Assembly (NCBI RefSeq): GCF_004216905.1
Contig: NZ_SGXJ01000006.1
Span: 310,001-374,000, forward strand
Direction: 5' to 3'
Origin: Kribbella sp. VKM Ac-2569
GTDB taxonomy: Bacteria > Actinomycetota > Actinomycetes > Propionibacteriales > Kribbellaceae
DNA length: 64,000 nucleotides
The translations under genes were made by a program, and so were the position numbers. The notes beneath the pieces are model-generated. The model ran no database searches and was not told the origin of the DNA. It saw nothing but the letters and a program-made list of their open reading frames with translations. This document shows, piece after piece, positions 25,549 through 34,115 of this stretch. The stretch's first letter is position 1. Each line of letters starts with the position of its first letter.

Positions 25549-27120
25549 ATGCCGACTACACGACGCAATTTCCTTACCGTCAGCGGAGCAGCGGCGGCGC
25601 TCGCGCTGAGCGGCAGTCTTCCGGAGATCAAGACGGCCGCAGCGGGATGGACCGGCCGGGTGGACCGGCGGGATCCGTTCACGCTCGGTGTCGCTTCCGG
25701 CGATCCGTTGCCGGACGCGGTGGTGATCTGGACCCGGCTGGCCCCCGATCCACTCGCGCCGTTCGGCGGGATGGATCGGCGGCCGGTCGAGGTGCAGTGG
25801 CAGGTCGCGGAGGACGAGCAGTTCCGCCGGATCGTCCGCTCCGGCACGGCCAGGACCGGGCCCGAAGCGAGCCACTCGGTGCACGTCGACGTACGCGGGC
25901 TGCAGCCCTGGCGGCACTACTGGTACCGCTTCCGCGCGAACGACCAACTCAGCCCGATCGGTCGGACCAAGACCGCGCCGGCGTACGACGCTGTTGTTCC
26001 TGAACTGTCGCTGGCGTTCGCGTCCTGTCAGGCGTGGTGGGAGGGCTGGTACACGGCGTACGCCGACATGGCCAAGCGCGACCACGACGTGGTGTTCTTC
26101 CTCGGCGACTACATCTACGAGTTCGGGATCGACCGCGGCATCCGGCCGCATTCGAACGAGCCGTACATCACCCAGCAGACCGCGACGCTGGACGAGTACC
26201 GGCAGCGATACGCGGCGTACAAGCTGGATCCCGATCTCCAGAGCGCACACGCGAACGCGCCGTGGGTCGTGACGCTCGACGACCACGAGGTGGTCGACAA
26301 CTGGGCCGACGAGGCGCATCCGAGTGCGCCGCCGGCCCAGTTCCGGGTACGTCGGGCCAACGCGTTCCGCGCGTACTGGGAACACATGCCGCTGCGGCTC
26401 GCGCAACTGCCGAAGGGCCCGGACATGCAGCTGTACCGGCGGATCCGGTACGGGCGGCTCGCGGAGTTCAACGTGCTCGACACGCGCCAGTACCGGTCGG
26501 ACCAGGCGTACGGCGACGGCACGAAGGCACCCGGTCCGGAGACAGCCGATCCGGCGCGCACGATCACCGGTGATGCGCAGGAGAAGTGGCTGCTCGACGG
26601 ATGGGCCGCGTCGCAGACGCGCTGGAACGTGCTGGCGCACCAGACCGCGATCGCCCGGCTGGACACCAAGGACGGGCCGGAAGTGCTGGTCCCGATGGAC
26701 ACCTGGGACGGGTACGAGGCATCGCGGAACCGGATCCTCGGCGGCGCGGTTCAGCGCAAGGTCCGCAACCTGGTGTCGATCGCCGGCGACCTGCACCGCA
26801 GCGTCGCGTCGGATCTGAAGCTGGACTTCAACGACCCGGCGTCGGCGACGGTCGGCGCCGAGTTCGTCGGTACCTCGATCACGTCCGGGATCGACGGTGA
26901 GGACCTCGACGCCGGCGGCGCGACCTTGCTGCGGGAGAACCCGCACATGAAGTTCGGCAACTTCCAGCGCGGGTACGTCAGCTGCTCCATCACGCCGCAA
27001 CGATGGATCTCCGACTACCGCGTCGTCGACAAGGTGTCCGTCCAGGGCGGCACCGTGAGCACTCGCGCCAAACTCCTCGTCGAGGACGGCCGCCCCGGCA
27101 TCGCGGAGGTACAGAAATGA
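25549..27120 (+). CDS. phoD: Secreted PhoD-type alkaline phosphatase/phosphodiesterase
   Basis: A 523-residue Tat-exported enzyme. Residues 4-10 (TRRNFLT) form the twin-arginine motif. The N-terminal PhoD domain starts FTLGVASGDPLPDAVVIWTR (about 42-61). The metallophosphatase core has FASCQAWWEGWYTAYADM (Cys ligand, about 155-172), FFLGDYIYEFG, DDHEVVDNW and GDLHRS (about 411). PhoD enzymes use Fe3+ and Ca2+ and release phosphate from diesters and monoesters outside the cell. ATG 25549 is preferred; GTG 25543 is possible. Its stop overlaps the next gene as ATGA. Phosphate control is expected but no convincing PHO box was seen. Confidence 0.92.
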   Translation: MPTTRRNFLTVSGAAAALALSGSLPEIKTAAAGWTGRVDRRDPFTLGVASGDPLPDAVVIWTRLAPDPLAPFGGMDRRPVEVQWQVAEDEQFRRIVRSGTARTGPEASHSVHVDVRGLQPWRHYWYRFRANDQLSPIGRTKTAPAYDAVVPELSLAFASCQAWWEGWYTAYADMAKRDHDVVFFLGDYIYEFGIDRGIRPHSNEPYITQQTATLDEYRQRYAAYKLDPDLQSAHANAPWVVTLDDHEVVDNWADEAHPSAPPAQFRVRRANAFRAYWEHMPLRLAQLPKGPDMQLYRRIRYGRLAEFNVLDTRQYRSDQAYGDGTKAPGPETADPARTITGDAQEKWLLDGWAASQTRWNVLAHQTAIARLDTKDGPEVLVPMDTWDGYEASRNRILGGAVQRKVRNLVSIAGDLHRSVASDLKLDFNDPASATVGAEFVGTSITSGIDGEDLDAGGATLLRENPHMKFGNFQRGYVSCSITPQRWISDYRVVDKVSVQGGTVSTRAKLLVEDGRPGIAEVQK

Positions 27121-27968
27121 GGATCCCCCGACAGACCGTCGTCGCGGCCGGCACCCTGCTGGCGGCCGCCCTGCTCGGCTCCGGTTCGATGCCCGCGGCA
27201 ACCTCCGATGTTGCGGTGAGCGTCGCTCCGCAGCAGTTGAGTGTGGTCGGACTCCCGTGCCTCCCCAGCACCCTCAACCTGACGATGACCAACACCGGCA
27301 GCCAGGACCGGTACGCCGACCTGACGCTCGAGCCGACCGGTCCGCTGCAGCTGTCCCGCACACTCTTCTCGTCGTGGCTGCCCGCGGTGGACCCCGACCA
27401 GCCCGTCTCCGCGCCGGTCGAGGTCCGGGTCCCACGCGACACCAAGCCCGGCAGCTATCAGATCGGCGTCGAGGTCGACCGGTCGCAGGTCACGGTTCCG
27501 GTGACGGTCGAGCCGCTGCCGTCGAAGGGCCCCGGTGACAACCTCGCGCTCGGCGAGCAAGCGACGGCGTCCTCGACCCATGGCAACTTCACCCTCTGCG
27601 GCGCCGTCGACGGCGACAATGACCCAGAGCACTGGGACACCCTGACCGGCTGGAACGACGGCACCCGCGCGGTCTTCCCCGACACGTACGACGTCGCGCT
27701 GTCGGCACCTGCCACCGTGAACCGGGTGGAGCTCTACACACTCGACTCGGCGAAGTACCCGGCACGGCTCAACGGCCTACGCGACTGGGACGTCCAGGCG
27801 AAGGTCGGTGGCGCATGGCAGACCGTCACACAGGTCCGAGGCAACACCCTGGGCCACGTCACGTCGACCTTTGACCCGGTCCAGGCGGAAGCTGTACGCA
27901 TCCTCTGCCTCGACGGCAACGACCACACCTACTCCCGCATCGTCGAACTCGAGGCCTACGGAACCTAG
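27117..27968 (+). CDS. Secreted F5/8 type C (discoidin-like) protein
   Basis: A 283-residue secreted protein translationally coupled to PhoD by an ATGA overlap, with GGAGG upstream. Residues 1-29 form a signal peptide. An immunoglobulin-like beta domain follows (about 30-135), then a discoidin/F5-8 C carbohydrate-binding-like module (about 145-283) with NLALGEQATASSTHGNF and RVELYTLDSA. Such modules bind glycans or surfaces. It may anchor or target the phosphatase or act as a separate adhesin. The pairing with PhoD in one transcript is unusual. Confidence 0.8.
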   Translation: MRIPRQTVVAAGTLLAAALLGSGSMPAATSDVAVSVAPQQLSVVGLPCLPSTLNLTMTNTGSQDRYADLTLEPTGPLQLSRTLFSSWLPAVDPDQPVSAPVEVRVPRDTKPGSYQIGVEVDRSQVTVPVTVEPLPSKGPGDNLALGEQATASSTHGNFTLCGAVDGDNDPEHWDTLTGWNDGTRAVFPDTYDVALSAPATVNRVELYTLDSAKYPARLNGLRDWDVQAKVGGAWQTVTQVRGNTLGHVTSTFDPVQAEAVRILCLDGNDHTYSRIVELEAYGT

Positions 27969-27984
27969 GTCAACCATTTGAACC

Positions 27985-28951
27985 ATGCCTAGTTCAGAAG
28001 AAATCGCGCTCGCATTCGCACTGGGCGCACCGGACGGCGACCTCATCCACGTCCGACGCGGCGACGCGGATGCCTGGCGGCTGAACACCTCGACCGGAAG
28101 CTACTTCGTCAAGGGGTACTTTCCTCCCGCGGGACGTGCACCAGTTGGCGGTCGCGATGGCATTCGAGCGTCAGGCACTCGCGTCCGGCGTGGACATGCC
28201 GGAGCCGATCACGCCAACCAATCCCCTCCTCGGTTGGGTGACCCGCGTCGACGACCGGCTGTTCCGGGTCTACCGATGGATCGAGCACCGCACGCAGGAG
28301 CCCGACATCTCGGCGTGGCTCGGCCGGACGATGGCGCAGGTCCATCAGCTGCAGGCGCTCGGCCGAGCCGGCTTGCCTGAGTGGTGGCGGCAAGCAGTGC
28401 AGGAGCGCGGGACCTGGGAGAGCTGGTTCGCCGAGGCCAAGCAACGTGACGCCTCGTGGGCAGGTCTAGGCGTGGACAACCTTCCGCACATCCTCACTGT
28501 CAACACACGCATCGCTGAGCTCTGCGACGACGTACCGGATCTCGTGACAACCCACGGCGACTTCAAGACCCACAACGTCGTCATGTCGCAATCCGGCCCC
28601 GTGCTTGTGGACTGGGACAGCGTCCGGACCGACAGCGCAGCCCTTGAGGCAGGTCGGTCGGCGTACATCTTCGGAGGCGGCGAACCCGAGCAGGTCAAGA
28701 GAATCCTCACCGCGTACGTCGCAGCAGGCGGCGATCTCGGATGGGCCGGCGCGGACCTCTTCCTCAGTGTGGCGAGAAATGTCGTGCAGGTTCTCGGCGA
28801 GCAAATCCGCGTCTCACTCGGGGAGACCACCGCGGTCCGATGGATGGGCGACCGCACGACGATCGAAAACGCCATCGGCAACACTCTGCGGGACCTTCCC
28901 GGCAAACTCGACCAACTGCACCGAACAACGCAAACGATCGATTTACTCTGA
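27985..28951 (+). pseudogene. Frameshifted aminoglycoside-phosphotransferase-like gene
   Basis: The gene is split between two frames. Frame 1 from ATG 27985 encodes the kinase N-lobe to SYFVKGYF. A second frame, open from before 28120 to the stop at 28951, carries on LPRDVHQLAVAMAFERQAL through the C-lobe. Removing one T from the TTT at 28120-28122 restores an uninterrupted 321-residue APH/choline-kinase-fold protein. The catalytic loop THGDFKTHNVV and metal site LVDWDSVRTD are intact, so the lesion may be recent, a sequencing error or programmed slippage. The 3' end overlaps the convergent kinase gene by 9 bp. Confidence 0.85.
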
Positions 28952-29479
28952 GTTGTCCAGCAGATCGAAGTGGCGCAGCGTGCGCTCAGCCACCTCGTGC
29001 GGCTCAAGGCCGCTGGTGTCGATGACCAATTCGTCCAGGTCCGCGGCGTCGAGACGGGCGGCGATCTCGTCGCAGCGCTCCAGGTGCCACTCCAACGCCG
29101 ACCTCTGACTCGCGCTGTATCGGCCCCGCAGTCGTTTCCTGGTGATGTCGGCATTCGCGGTGAGGCGAACCATGCGAAGAGGACTCTCGACTGCGGCCTC
29201 GTAGCGCTCTCGGTCGGCTGCGGTACTGATCACCCCACACATGACCAACTGGCGCGGGCCCGCCGACCGATAGGACTTCCAGACCGCGGCGATGTTGTGT
29301 GCCTCGATCAGAGCATTGTCCTGCTCAGCAGGCGGCCACGAGCGATGGAACCAGTCGACATCCATCAGGCTGAACGGCCTGCCGGTGTTCGCGAGCAGAT
29401 CCCCGATATGCTCGAGCGTGGACGACTTGCCGACTCCGAATCCACCGTTCAGAAAGATCGCGTGGCCGGACTGCGACAC
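28943..29479 (-). CDS. P-loop kinase-like NTPase
   Basis: A 178-residue soluble protein with a Walker A motif GGFGVGKSST (about residues 11-20) and an adenylate/uridine-kinase-like layout: MDVDWFHRSW after the second strand, RLTANADITRKRLRGR as a likely lid, and VIDTSGLEPHEVAERTLRHF at the end. Relatives are annotated as AAA or nucleotide/shikimate-kinase-like enzymes with unknown substrates. GTG 29479 follows GGGAGGAT at good spacing. The gene lies 66 bp downstream of tRNA-Gly on the same strand. Confidence 0.75.
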   Translation of the reverse strand: MSQSGHAIFLNGGFGVGKSSTLEHIGDLLANTGRPFSLMDVDWFHRSWPPAEQDNALIEAHNIAAVWKSYRSAGPRQLVMCGVISTAADRERYEAAVESPLRMVRLTANADITRKRLRGRYSASQRSALEWHLERCDEIAARLDAADLDELVIDTSGLEPHEVAERTLRHFDLLDNSE

Positions 29480-29545
29480 GGTGAATCCTCCCTGGGACGA
29501 CAAAACCCGCAGATCAGAACATGCCGCTGACCTGCGGGTTATCGG

Positions 29546-29619
29546 TGGAGCGGGTGACGGGAATCGAACCCGCACTGTCAGCTTGGGAAGCTGATGTTCT
29601 GCCATTGAACTACACCCGC
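29546..29619 (-). tRNA. tRNA-Gly(CCC), CCA encoded
   Basis: A complete cloverleaf on the minus strand. The acceptor arms GCGGGTG/CACCCGC pair perfectly; the T arm contains GGTTCGATTCC. The anticodon stem TCAGC/GCTGA encloses the loop TTCCCAA, giving anticodon CCC, which reads the Gly codon GGG. The discriminator T is followed by CCA in the genome (29548-29546). No intron is present. Confidence 0.95.
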
Positions 29620-29976
29620 GCGGCCGGTCTCCCGACAGCGGTGAAGAGCATAGCCGATCCGGGAGCACGCAACCACGCCGGGTCCGCGTGCCGGGCGCCC
29701 CGGCACGACCTACCGTGGAACAACCGGGTTGCTGCGGCGTCAGCCGCCTTGGCCCGGAAATCGGTGCCGAACGCATCGAAAACAGGGGGTGGACGGTTTG
29801 CACCGGGGGTTCTTGGGCAGTTTTTCACAAAGGGCACGTTCAGGACTGGGCAGGTTCGTCATCTTCTGGCAGATTAGAACGCGTTGCCGGGGGCAACATT
29901 CGACGCAACGTGAGGATGCGGTCCTCGCCGGGACCGGACAAGATGGTTGCGGGGCAACTGGATGAAGGGGTGAACG
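29620..29976. other. Intergenic region upstream of MarR
   Basis: About 357 bp without a supportable gene. It should hold the promoter of the minus-strand tRNA (near the 29620 end) and that of the plus-strand MarR gene. Short T- and A-rich patches around 29760 and 29820 stand out from the GC background. No clear operator or stable hairpin was identified. Confidence 0.5.
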
Positions 29977-30417
29977 GTGGCAACAGACACAACTGACGCG
30001 GTGGACAACCTGGAGAAGGAACTCGTCACGTTGGCACGGCGGCTGCGCGGTCTGCAGCGGACGCTGTCCGACGAGGCGCATCCGGACCTGGAGCCGGCGC
30101 AGTACGCGTTGCTGAACCACGTGGAGGAGCTGGCACCGGTGCGGATGGCCGACCTGGTGGCAGCACTCGAGGTGGACAAGGGACCGGTCAGCCGGGCCTG
30201 TGCGCGACTCGAGGAGGAGGGCCTGCTGAAGCGGGCCGCCGACAAGTCGGACGCGCGTGCGACGCTGCTGACACTGACCGCGGCCGGAAAGCGCAAGCTG
30301 ACGGCGGCCCGGAAGAAGCGGCACAAGGTGATCGAGGACCTGCTCAAGGACTGGTCGCCGGCGCAGGTGAAGACCTTCGCCACCCAGGTGTCGAAGTTCA
30401 ACAAGCTGGCCAACTGA
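29977..30417 (+). CDS. MarR-family transcriptional regulator
   Basis: A 146-residue winged-helix regulator. The central part has the MarR pattern: YALLNHVEELAPVRMADLVA (about residues 45-64), recognition helix region DKGPVSRACARLEEEGLLKR, and wing with DKSDARATLLTLTAAGKRKL (about 89-108). The C-terminal helices (KKRHKVIEDLLKDWS) dimerise. GTG 29977 follows GAAGGGG. Regulated genes and ligand are unknown; it stands between a tRNA and a candidate structured RNA. Confidence 0.92.
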   Translation: MATDTTDAVDNLEKELVTLARRLRGLQRTLSDEAHPDLEPAQYALLNHVEELAPVRMADLVAALEVDKGPVSRACARLEEEGLLKRAADKSDARATLLTLTAAGKRKLTAARKKRHKVIEDLLKDWSPAQVKTFATQVSKFNKLAN

Positions 30418-30422
30418 CGATA

Positions 30423-30521
30423 GTTGCCTCAGGCCCACGGTCTGGTGGTGTGCTCCCGCCGGGGAGCTGAGGGCTCCGGACGACTCACCACCAGGCACGG
30501 GAAACGGGCCTGACCGGCAAC
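30423..30521 (+). ncRNA. Candidate structured RNA between MarR and dcd
   Basis: A long nested fold spans this gap. GTTGCC-TCAGGCCC (30423-30436) pairs with GGGCCTGA-CC-GGCAAC (30506-30521), giving 14 bp with a 2-nt bulge. Inside an internal loop, CTGGTGGTG (30442-30450) pairs perfectly with CACCACCAG (30486-30494). The apex can form either CTCCC/GGGAG or GGAGC/GCTCC, two mutually exclusive hairpins. It begins 6 nt after the MarR stop but has no terminal U-tract, and the dcd promoter lies downstream. It could be a small RNA, an elaborate terminator or a regulatory element. It is not SRP RNA: the apical GGAA motif is missing. Confidence 0.4.
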
Positions 30522-30562
30522 TCGAGCTGTGCGGACGAGCGGCACGCTGCTAACGTGCGACC

Positions 30563-31138
30563 GTGCTGCTCTCCGACCGTGACATCCTGGCCGAGCTCGA
30601 CGCGAAGCGGGTCCAGCTGGATCCGTTCGATGCTTCGATGGTGCAACCGTCGAGTGTCGACGTACGACTGGACCGGTTCTTCCGGGTCTTCGAGAACCAC
30701 AGGTATCCGCATATCGATCCGGCCGAGGAACAGCCCGACCTGACCCGGCTGGTCGAGCCCGAGGGCGGCGAGCCGTTCATTCTGCATCCCGGTGAGTTCG
30801 TCCTGGGATCGACGTACGAGCTCGTCACACTTCCCGACGACGTCGCCGCCCGTCTCGAGGGCAAGTCGTCGCTGGGCCGTCTCGGCCTGCTGACGCACTC
30901 CACCGCCGGCTTCATCGACCCGGGTTTCTCCGGCCACGTGACGCTCGAGCTCTCGAACGTCGCGACGCTGCCGATCAAGCTCTGGCCCGGCATGAAGATC
31001 GGCCAGCTCTGCTTCTTCCGGCTGTCCTCCCCCGCGGAGCACCCGTACGGCTCGTCGAAGTACGGCTCCCGCTACCAGGGGCAGCGCGGCCCGACCCCGT
31101 CCCGCTCCTACAAGAACTTCCACCGCACCGACGTCTGA
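30563..31138 (+). CDS. dcd: dCTP deaminase (probably bifunctional, dUMP-forming)
   Basis: A 191-residue nucleotide enzyme of the dCTP deaminase/dUTPase family. Signature stretches are GSTYELVTLPDDVAARLEGK, SSLGRLGLLTHSTAGFIDPG (about residues 96-115) and GHVTLELSN with the catalytic glutamate. In Actinobacteria this enzyme converts dCTP straight to dUMP, supplying thymidylate synthesis while keeping dUTP low. GTG 30563 lies 6 nt after the -10-like TAACGT (30551-30556) and has no Shine-Dalgarno, so it is probably leaderless. A hairpin terminator follows. Confidence 0.95.
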   Translation: MLLSDRDILAELDAKRVQLDPFDASMVQPSSVDVRLDRFFRVFENHRYPHIDPAEEQPDLTRLVEPEGGEPFILHPGEFVLGSTYELVTLPDDVAARLEGKSSLGRLGLLTHSTAGFIDPGFSGHVTLELSNVATLPIKLWPGMKIGQLCFFRLSSPAEHPYGSSKYGSRYQGQRGPTPSRSYKNFHRTDV

Positions 31139-31145
31139 CAAACGA

Positions 31146-31171
31146 AAGGGCCCCGGGAAGCCGGGGCCCTT
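31146..31171. terminator. Bidirectional terminator between dcd and lipoprotein
   Basis: A perfect 11-bp stem, AAGGGCCCCGG (31146-31156) with CCGGGGCCCTT (31161-31171), closed by GAAG. It lies between convergent stops at 31138 and 31182; A and T runs at the ends make it a good intrinsic terminator in both directions. Confidence 0.9.
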
Positions 31172-31181
31172 CTCGCTGACG

Positions 31182-32693
31182 TCAGGCGGTCGGCTTCAGG
31201 AAGATGAAGACGGATTCGAGCTCGACGGAGCTCATGCCGTCGCCGCTCGGCAACTGCCCGTAGACACCGCCGTACGGCGACACGGCCGACGGCGACAGCA
31301 CCTTGCCGTCGAACAGACCCATGTCACCGTTCCCGGGAGACTCGTTGCCCGTCGGCGAGTCGCTGCCGGACGGCGTGTCACCGGACGTGGGTGTGTCACC
31401 GGAGGACGGGGTTTCGCTCGAGCCCGGGCTGGACGAGGATGACGCGCTCGGCAGGTCCGCACCGGTCTTCGCGTCCATCAGCACCGGCTGTGCCTCGGTC
31501 TGCGCGTACACGACTCCGTGGAAGGCCGCGGTCACTCGTGGTACGACACGACCCCCGGAGTCGCTCGTGTAGCCCCACGCCTTCTTGCCGGTCGCGTCGT
31601 CGAACCCGACGATCTCCAAGGCACTGCCCTGGACCGTCTTGCTCGTGCAGACGACCGAAGTCGCCTGGTCCGCCAGGCACTCGACCTCGGCGTTCGAGTC
31701 CGACGGGGGCGCGGGCACGGTCTGCGTGACGGCACCGGTCGACAGGTCGACCACGAAGATGGCCTGGCCCTTGGTCCCGCTGACGTACGACGCGTCCTTG
31801 TACCCGTAGAAGTACGCGTGCCCGGCGCTGGTGGCCAGCGGCTGGAGGGAGGCCTGCTGGAGCGGGACCTGCTTCGTGACCTTGCCGCTCGCGCCGTCGA
31901 CGAGCAGGACCGTGCCGTCCGCGCCCTTGTCCGCCGCGCCCTTCGAGCCCGCGACCACGCCGCCGTGCACGGCGGCCGGGTTCATCCCCGGCACGATCGT
32001 GGACTTCTGCGTCTTGGGATCCGCGTACACCGTCTGGTACTTCGACACGCTGCCGGCCAGGCCCACGCCGACGGCAACCTGGCCGGTCTCGGGGTCGTAG
32101 GCCGCGGCGGAGATGCTCGGGGTGCCGGGCGCGGTATCGCCGGTGCCCTCCAGCGTGCTCACCTTCGCGGACACCTCGGCGATCTTCTGGCCGGACTCCA
32201 CGTCGACCCAGTGGACGACCACCAGCCCGCTCGGCTTCTGTGTCCCACTGCCCTTGTCGGATTCGGCGTACGCGACCAGGGCGACGTCCTTGCCGTCGAC
32301 CTTGACCGCCACCGGCTTCGTCGCGTCACTGACCTTGGTGGTCTCGACCTCCGCGGACTTGACCGTCCAGGTCTTGTTCGGGTCGGCGACGTCGTGGCCG
32401 GTGAGGCCGGTCCAACGCCCGATCAGCGCGACCTGGCCGGCAATGCCCGTCTGGGCCTTCGCCTCCGTGAACCGGTTCTCCTTGTCCTTGATCACCGGGT
32501 ACGCTCCCGCGGGGCTGAAGGCCTTGGGCGGGTCGAAGGACGGGGCGGTCGGGGCGGACGGTGTGGTCGAGGTGGTGGACTCGCCGCCCTTGTTCTCGGT
32601 GCCCGCGTCGGACTTCTTGTCGTTGCCGCCGCAACCGGCTACCAGGATCAGGGCTGCGGTGACAGCTGTGGTTGCCACCATCGGACGCAACAT
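31182..32693 (-). CDS. Beta-propeller-like lipoprotein
   Basis: A 503-residue lipoprotein with signal peptide and lipobox VAGC (Cys near residue 21), then a Ser/Thr/Pro-rich linker to about residue 55. The body is rich in WD/PQQ-propeller-like repeats, for example SISAAAYDPETGQVAVGVG, TVLLVDGASGKVTKQVP, FVVDLSTGAVTQTVP and VGFDDATGKKAWGYTSDSGG. Near residues 423-457 it carries a Ser/Pro/Gly/Asp-rich low-complexity insert. ATG 32693 follows GGGAGAG. It probably sits outside the membrane as a scaffold; no partner is obvious. Confidence 0.8.
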   Translation of the reverse strand: MLRPMVATTAVTAALILVAGCGGNDKKSDAGTENKGGESTTSTTPSAPTAPSFDPPKAFSPAGAYPVIKDKENRFTEAKAQTGIAGQVALIGRWTGLTGHDVADPNKTWTVKSAEVETTKVSDATKPVAVKVDGKDVALVAYAESDKGSGTQKPSGLVVVHWVDVESGQKIAEVSAKVSTLEGTGDTAPGTPSISAAAYDPETGQVAVGVGLAGSVSKYQTVYADPKTQKSTIVPGMNPAAVHGGVVAGSKGAADKGADGTVLLVDGASGKVTKQVPLQQASLQPLATSAGHAYFYGYKDASYVSGTKGQAIFVVDLSTGAVTQTVPAPPSDSNAEVECLADQATSVVCTSKTVQGSALEIVGFDDATGKKAWGYTSDSGGRVVPRVTAAFHGVVYAQTEAQPVLMDAKTGADLPSASSSSSPGSSETPSSGDTPTSGDTPSGSDSPTGNESPGNGDMGLFDGKVLSPSAVSPYGGVYGQLPSGDGMSSVELESVFIFLKPTA

Positions 32694-32888
32694 CGTTGGT
32701 TTCTCTCCCAGGTCGCCGAGAATGATCGCCTGAACGCTAGCAGTGTTCGCGGGTCCGTCCGGCGGTTATCCACAGGCATTGCACCAACCTGCAGCGCTAC
32801 CGGCGGTCCGGCGATCCTGCGCCGAGAAGTCCGAGCCTTTCCAAGACCGCACAGATCGCAGCGGCCGCGCCGTTCAGCGGTAGGCCGT

Positions 32889-33134
32889 TCATCGGACGAT
32901 CGAGAGCCCGGTCCCGCGGTGGCGGGGCTGCGGCTCGGTCAGCGGCCGGGTGGCCGGCTCGGTCAGGCGGCGGGAGGTGGGCTCCAGCCGGTCGGCCAGC
33001 TTGCGCAGCGCACCTGCCAGGCCCTCTCGTGCGCTGATCCGGGTCGTGTCCTGGCGCCGCAGCGCCCGGGCCTCGGCGGCCTGCACCCGCTCGGCGATGC
33101 GGTAACGGGCAACTTCCTGCTGTTCGCTGATCAT
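32889..33134 (-). CDS. Small helical protein of unknown function
   Basis: An 81-residue basic protein. Residues 3-32 form a charged helix (EQQEVARYRIAERVQAAEAR), followed by ALRKLADRLEP and a Thr/Pro/Arg-rich tail. ATG 33134 has a good ribosome-binding site (GGGGAGC) about 8 nt upstream. It has no signal peptide or membrane segment. Length and amphipathic start resemble small stress-type actinobacterial proteins, but no family is recognised. Confidence 0.55.
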   Translation of the reverse strand: MISEQQEVARYRIAERVQAAEARALRRQDTTRISAREGLAGALRKLADRLEPTSRRLTEPATRPLTEPQPRHRGTGLSIVR

Positions 33135-33191
33135 GATCGTGCTCCCCTCGCATAGTCCCCGTGCTGGTTTTCGGCAATGCTTCGCCTAGGG

Positions 33192-33207
33192 CCCGCCCTA
33201 GGGCGGG
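33192..33207. promoter_or_regulatory. Perfect 16-bp palindrome CCCGCCCTAGGGCGGG
   Basis: A loop-free perfect palindrome in the gap between the DUF4097 stop (33279) and the 81-residue protein start (33134), both on the minus strand. A CCTAGGG core also occurs just upstream at 33185-33191. It could be an operator for the small protein gene. With no loop it is a poor terminator. Confidence 0.4.
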
Positions 33208-33278
33208 ACCTCTGGCTCCCCTACATCAACCCAACGAACCCGGGCACGCCGATCCGACGCGTGCGGTCGTTTTTCGGG

Positions 33279-34115
33279 TCAGACCTTGACGACGGTGATG
33301 TCGCCGGAGACGGTGCGGGCGCGCAGCATCAGGGCGCGGTCCCCCTCGGCCGGCTTCTCGCCGGGCTCGAGATCGCACCGGATCCGTCCGGTGACCGTCT
33401 TCAGGTCCAGGTACGTCGGAAGTCCGTCCGGGACCCCGATCTGTACGTCGCCGCGGGCCGTCTCGGCCTGGACGCTCGGCCCGTCGGCGATCTCGACCTT
33501 GACGTCGCCGGAGCCGGAGGTGGCGACCGAGTGGTCGCGGATCCGCTCGATGGTGATGTCACCCGAGCCGACCTTGACGGAGGTGGGACCGGCCGCGTCG
33601 CCGATCGTGACGTCGCCGGAGCCGGTGCTCAGGCCGAGCGCGTCGCCGGCCTCCTCGATCTCGATCGAGCCCGAGCCGGTGCCGGCCCGGACCGCGCCGG
33701 CGGCCGACTCGACTTTGACGTCACCGCTGCCGGTGTTGACGCCGAGCTCGTGCTCGACCCGGGTCAGCCGGACGTCGCCGGAGCCGGTCGCGAGTCGCGC
33801 GGAGCCGAGCGGCACCTGCGACACGATGTCGCCCGAACCGGTTTTCACCCGGGCGTCGAGAACCGTCGAGGTGGCGATCCGGACCGTGATCTCCGGGCCG
33901 CGGCGGACGTTGCGCGGGCTCTCGATGACGAGCTCGCCGTCGGTGACCTCGAACACGATGCCGTCGTCGTCGCCTTCGACCTCCATCGAGACCACGGTGC
34001 CCTCACCCTCGGGGTGGGGCCCGACCTCGACCAGGCCGGAGCCGATCTCGATCCGGATCCGGTTGATCCGCTCGTGCTCGTCGTCGATGAACTGGGTGGC
34101 ACTCCGCTCGCTCAT
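33279..34115 (-). CDS. DUF4097 repeat protein, cytoplasmic form
   Basis: A 278-residue DUF4097-family protein built of short beta repeats. TGSGD or SGSGD recurs about every 20 residues (for example KTGSGDIVSQVP, LATGSGDVRLTR, NTGSGDVKVESA, STGSGDVTIGDA), predicting a beta-helix or beta-roll. It has no signal peptide or membrane segment, unlike the paralogue at 57026. ATG 34115 overlaps the stop of the ribbon-helix-helix gene as ATGA, so the two are coupled. Function is unknown; it may be a scaffold or a partner of the regulator. Confidence 0.85.
   Translation of the reverse strand: MSERSATQFIDDEHERINRIRIEIGSGLVEVGPHPEGEGTVVSMEVEGDDDGIVFEVTDGELVIESPRNVRRGPEITVRIATSTVLDARVKTGSGDIVSQVPLGSARLATGSGDVRLTRVEHELGVNTGSGDVKVESAAGAVRAGTGSGSIEIEEAGDALGLSTGSGDVTIGDAAGPTSVKVGSGDITIERIRDHSVATSGSGDVKVEIADGPSVQAETARGDVQIGVPDGLPTYLDLKTVTGRIRCDLEPGEKPAEGDRALMLRARTVSGDITVVKV

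Noticed and set aside
30423..30521. SRP (4.5S) RNA
   Set aside because: The length fits but the conserved apical GGAA/asymmetric loop of the SRP domain IV is absent.
32766..32774. TTATCCACA, a perfect DnaA box
   Set aside because: It is a single box with no cluster, AT-rich unwinding region or dnaA/dnaN genes nearby, so not a replication origin.
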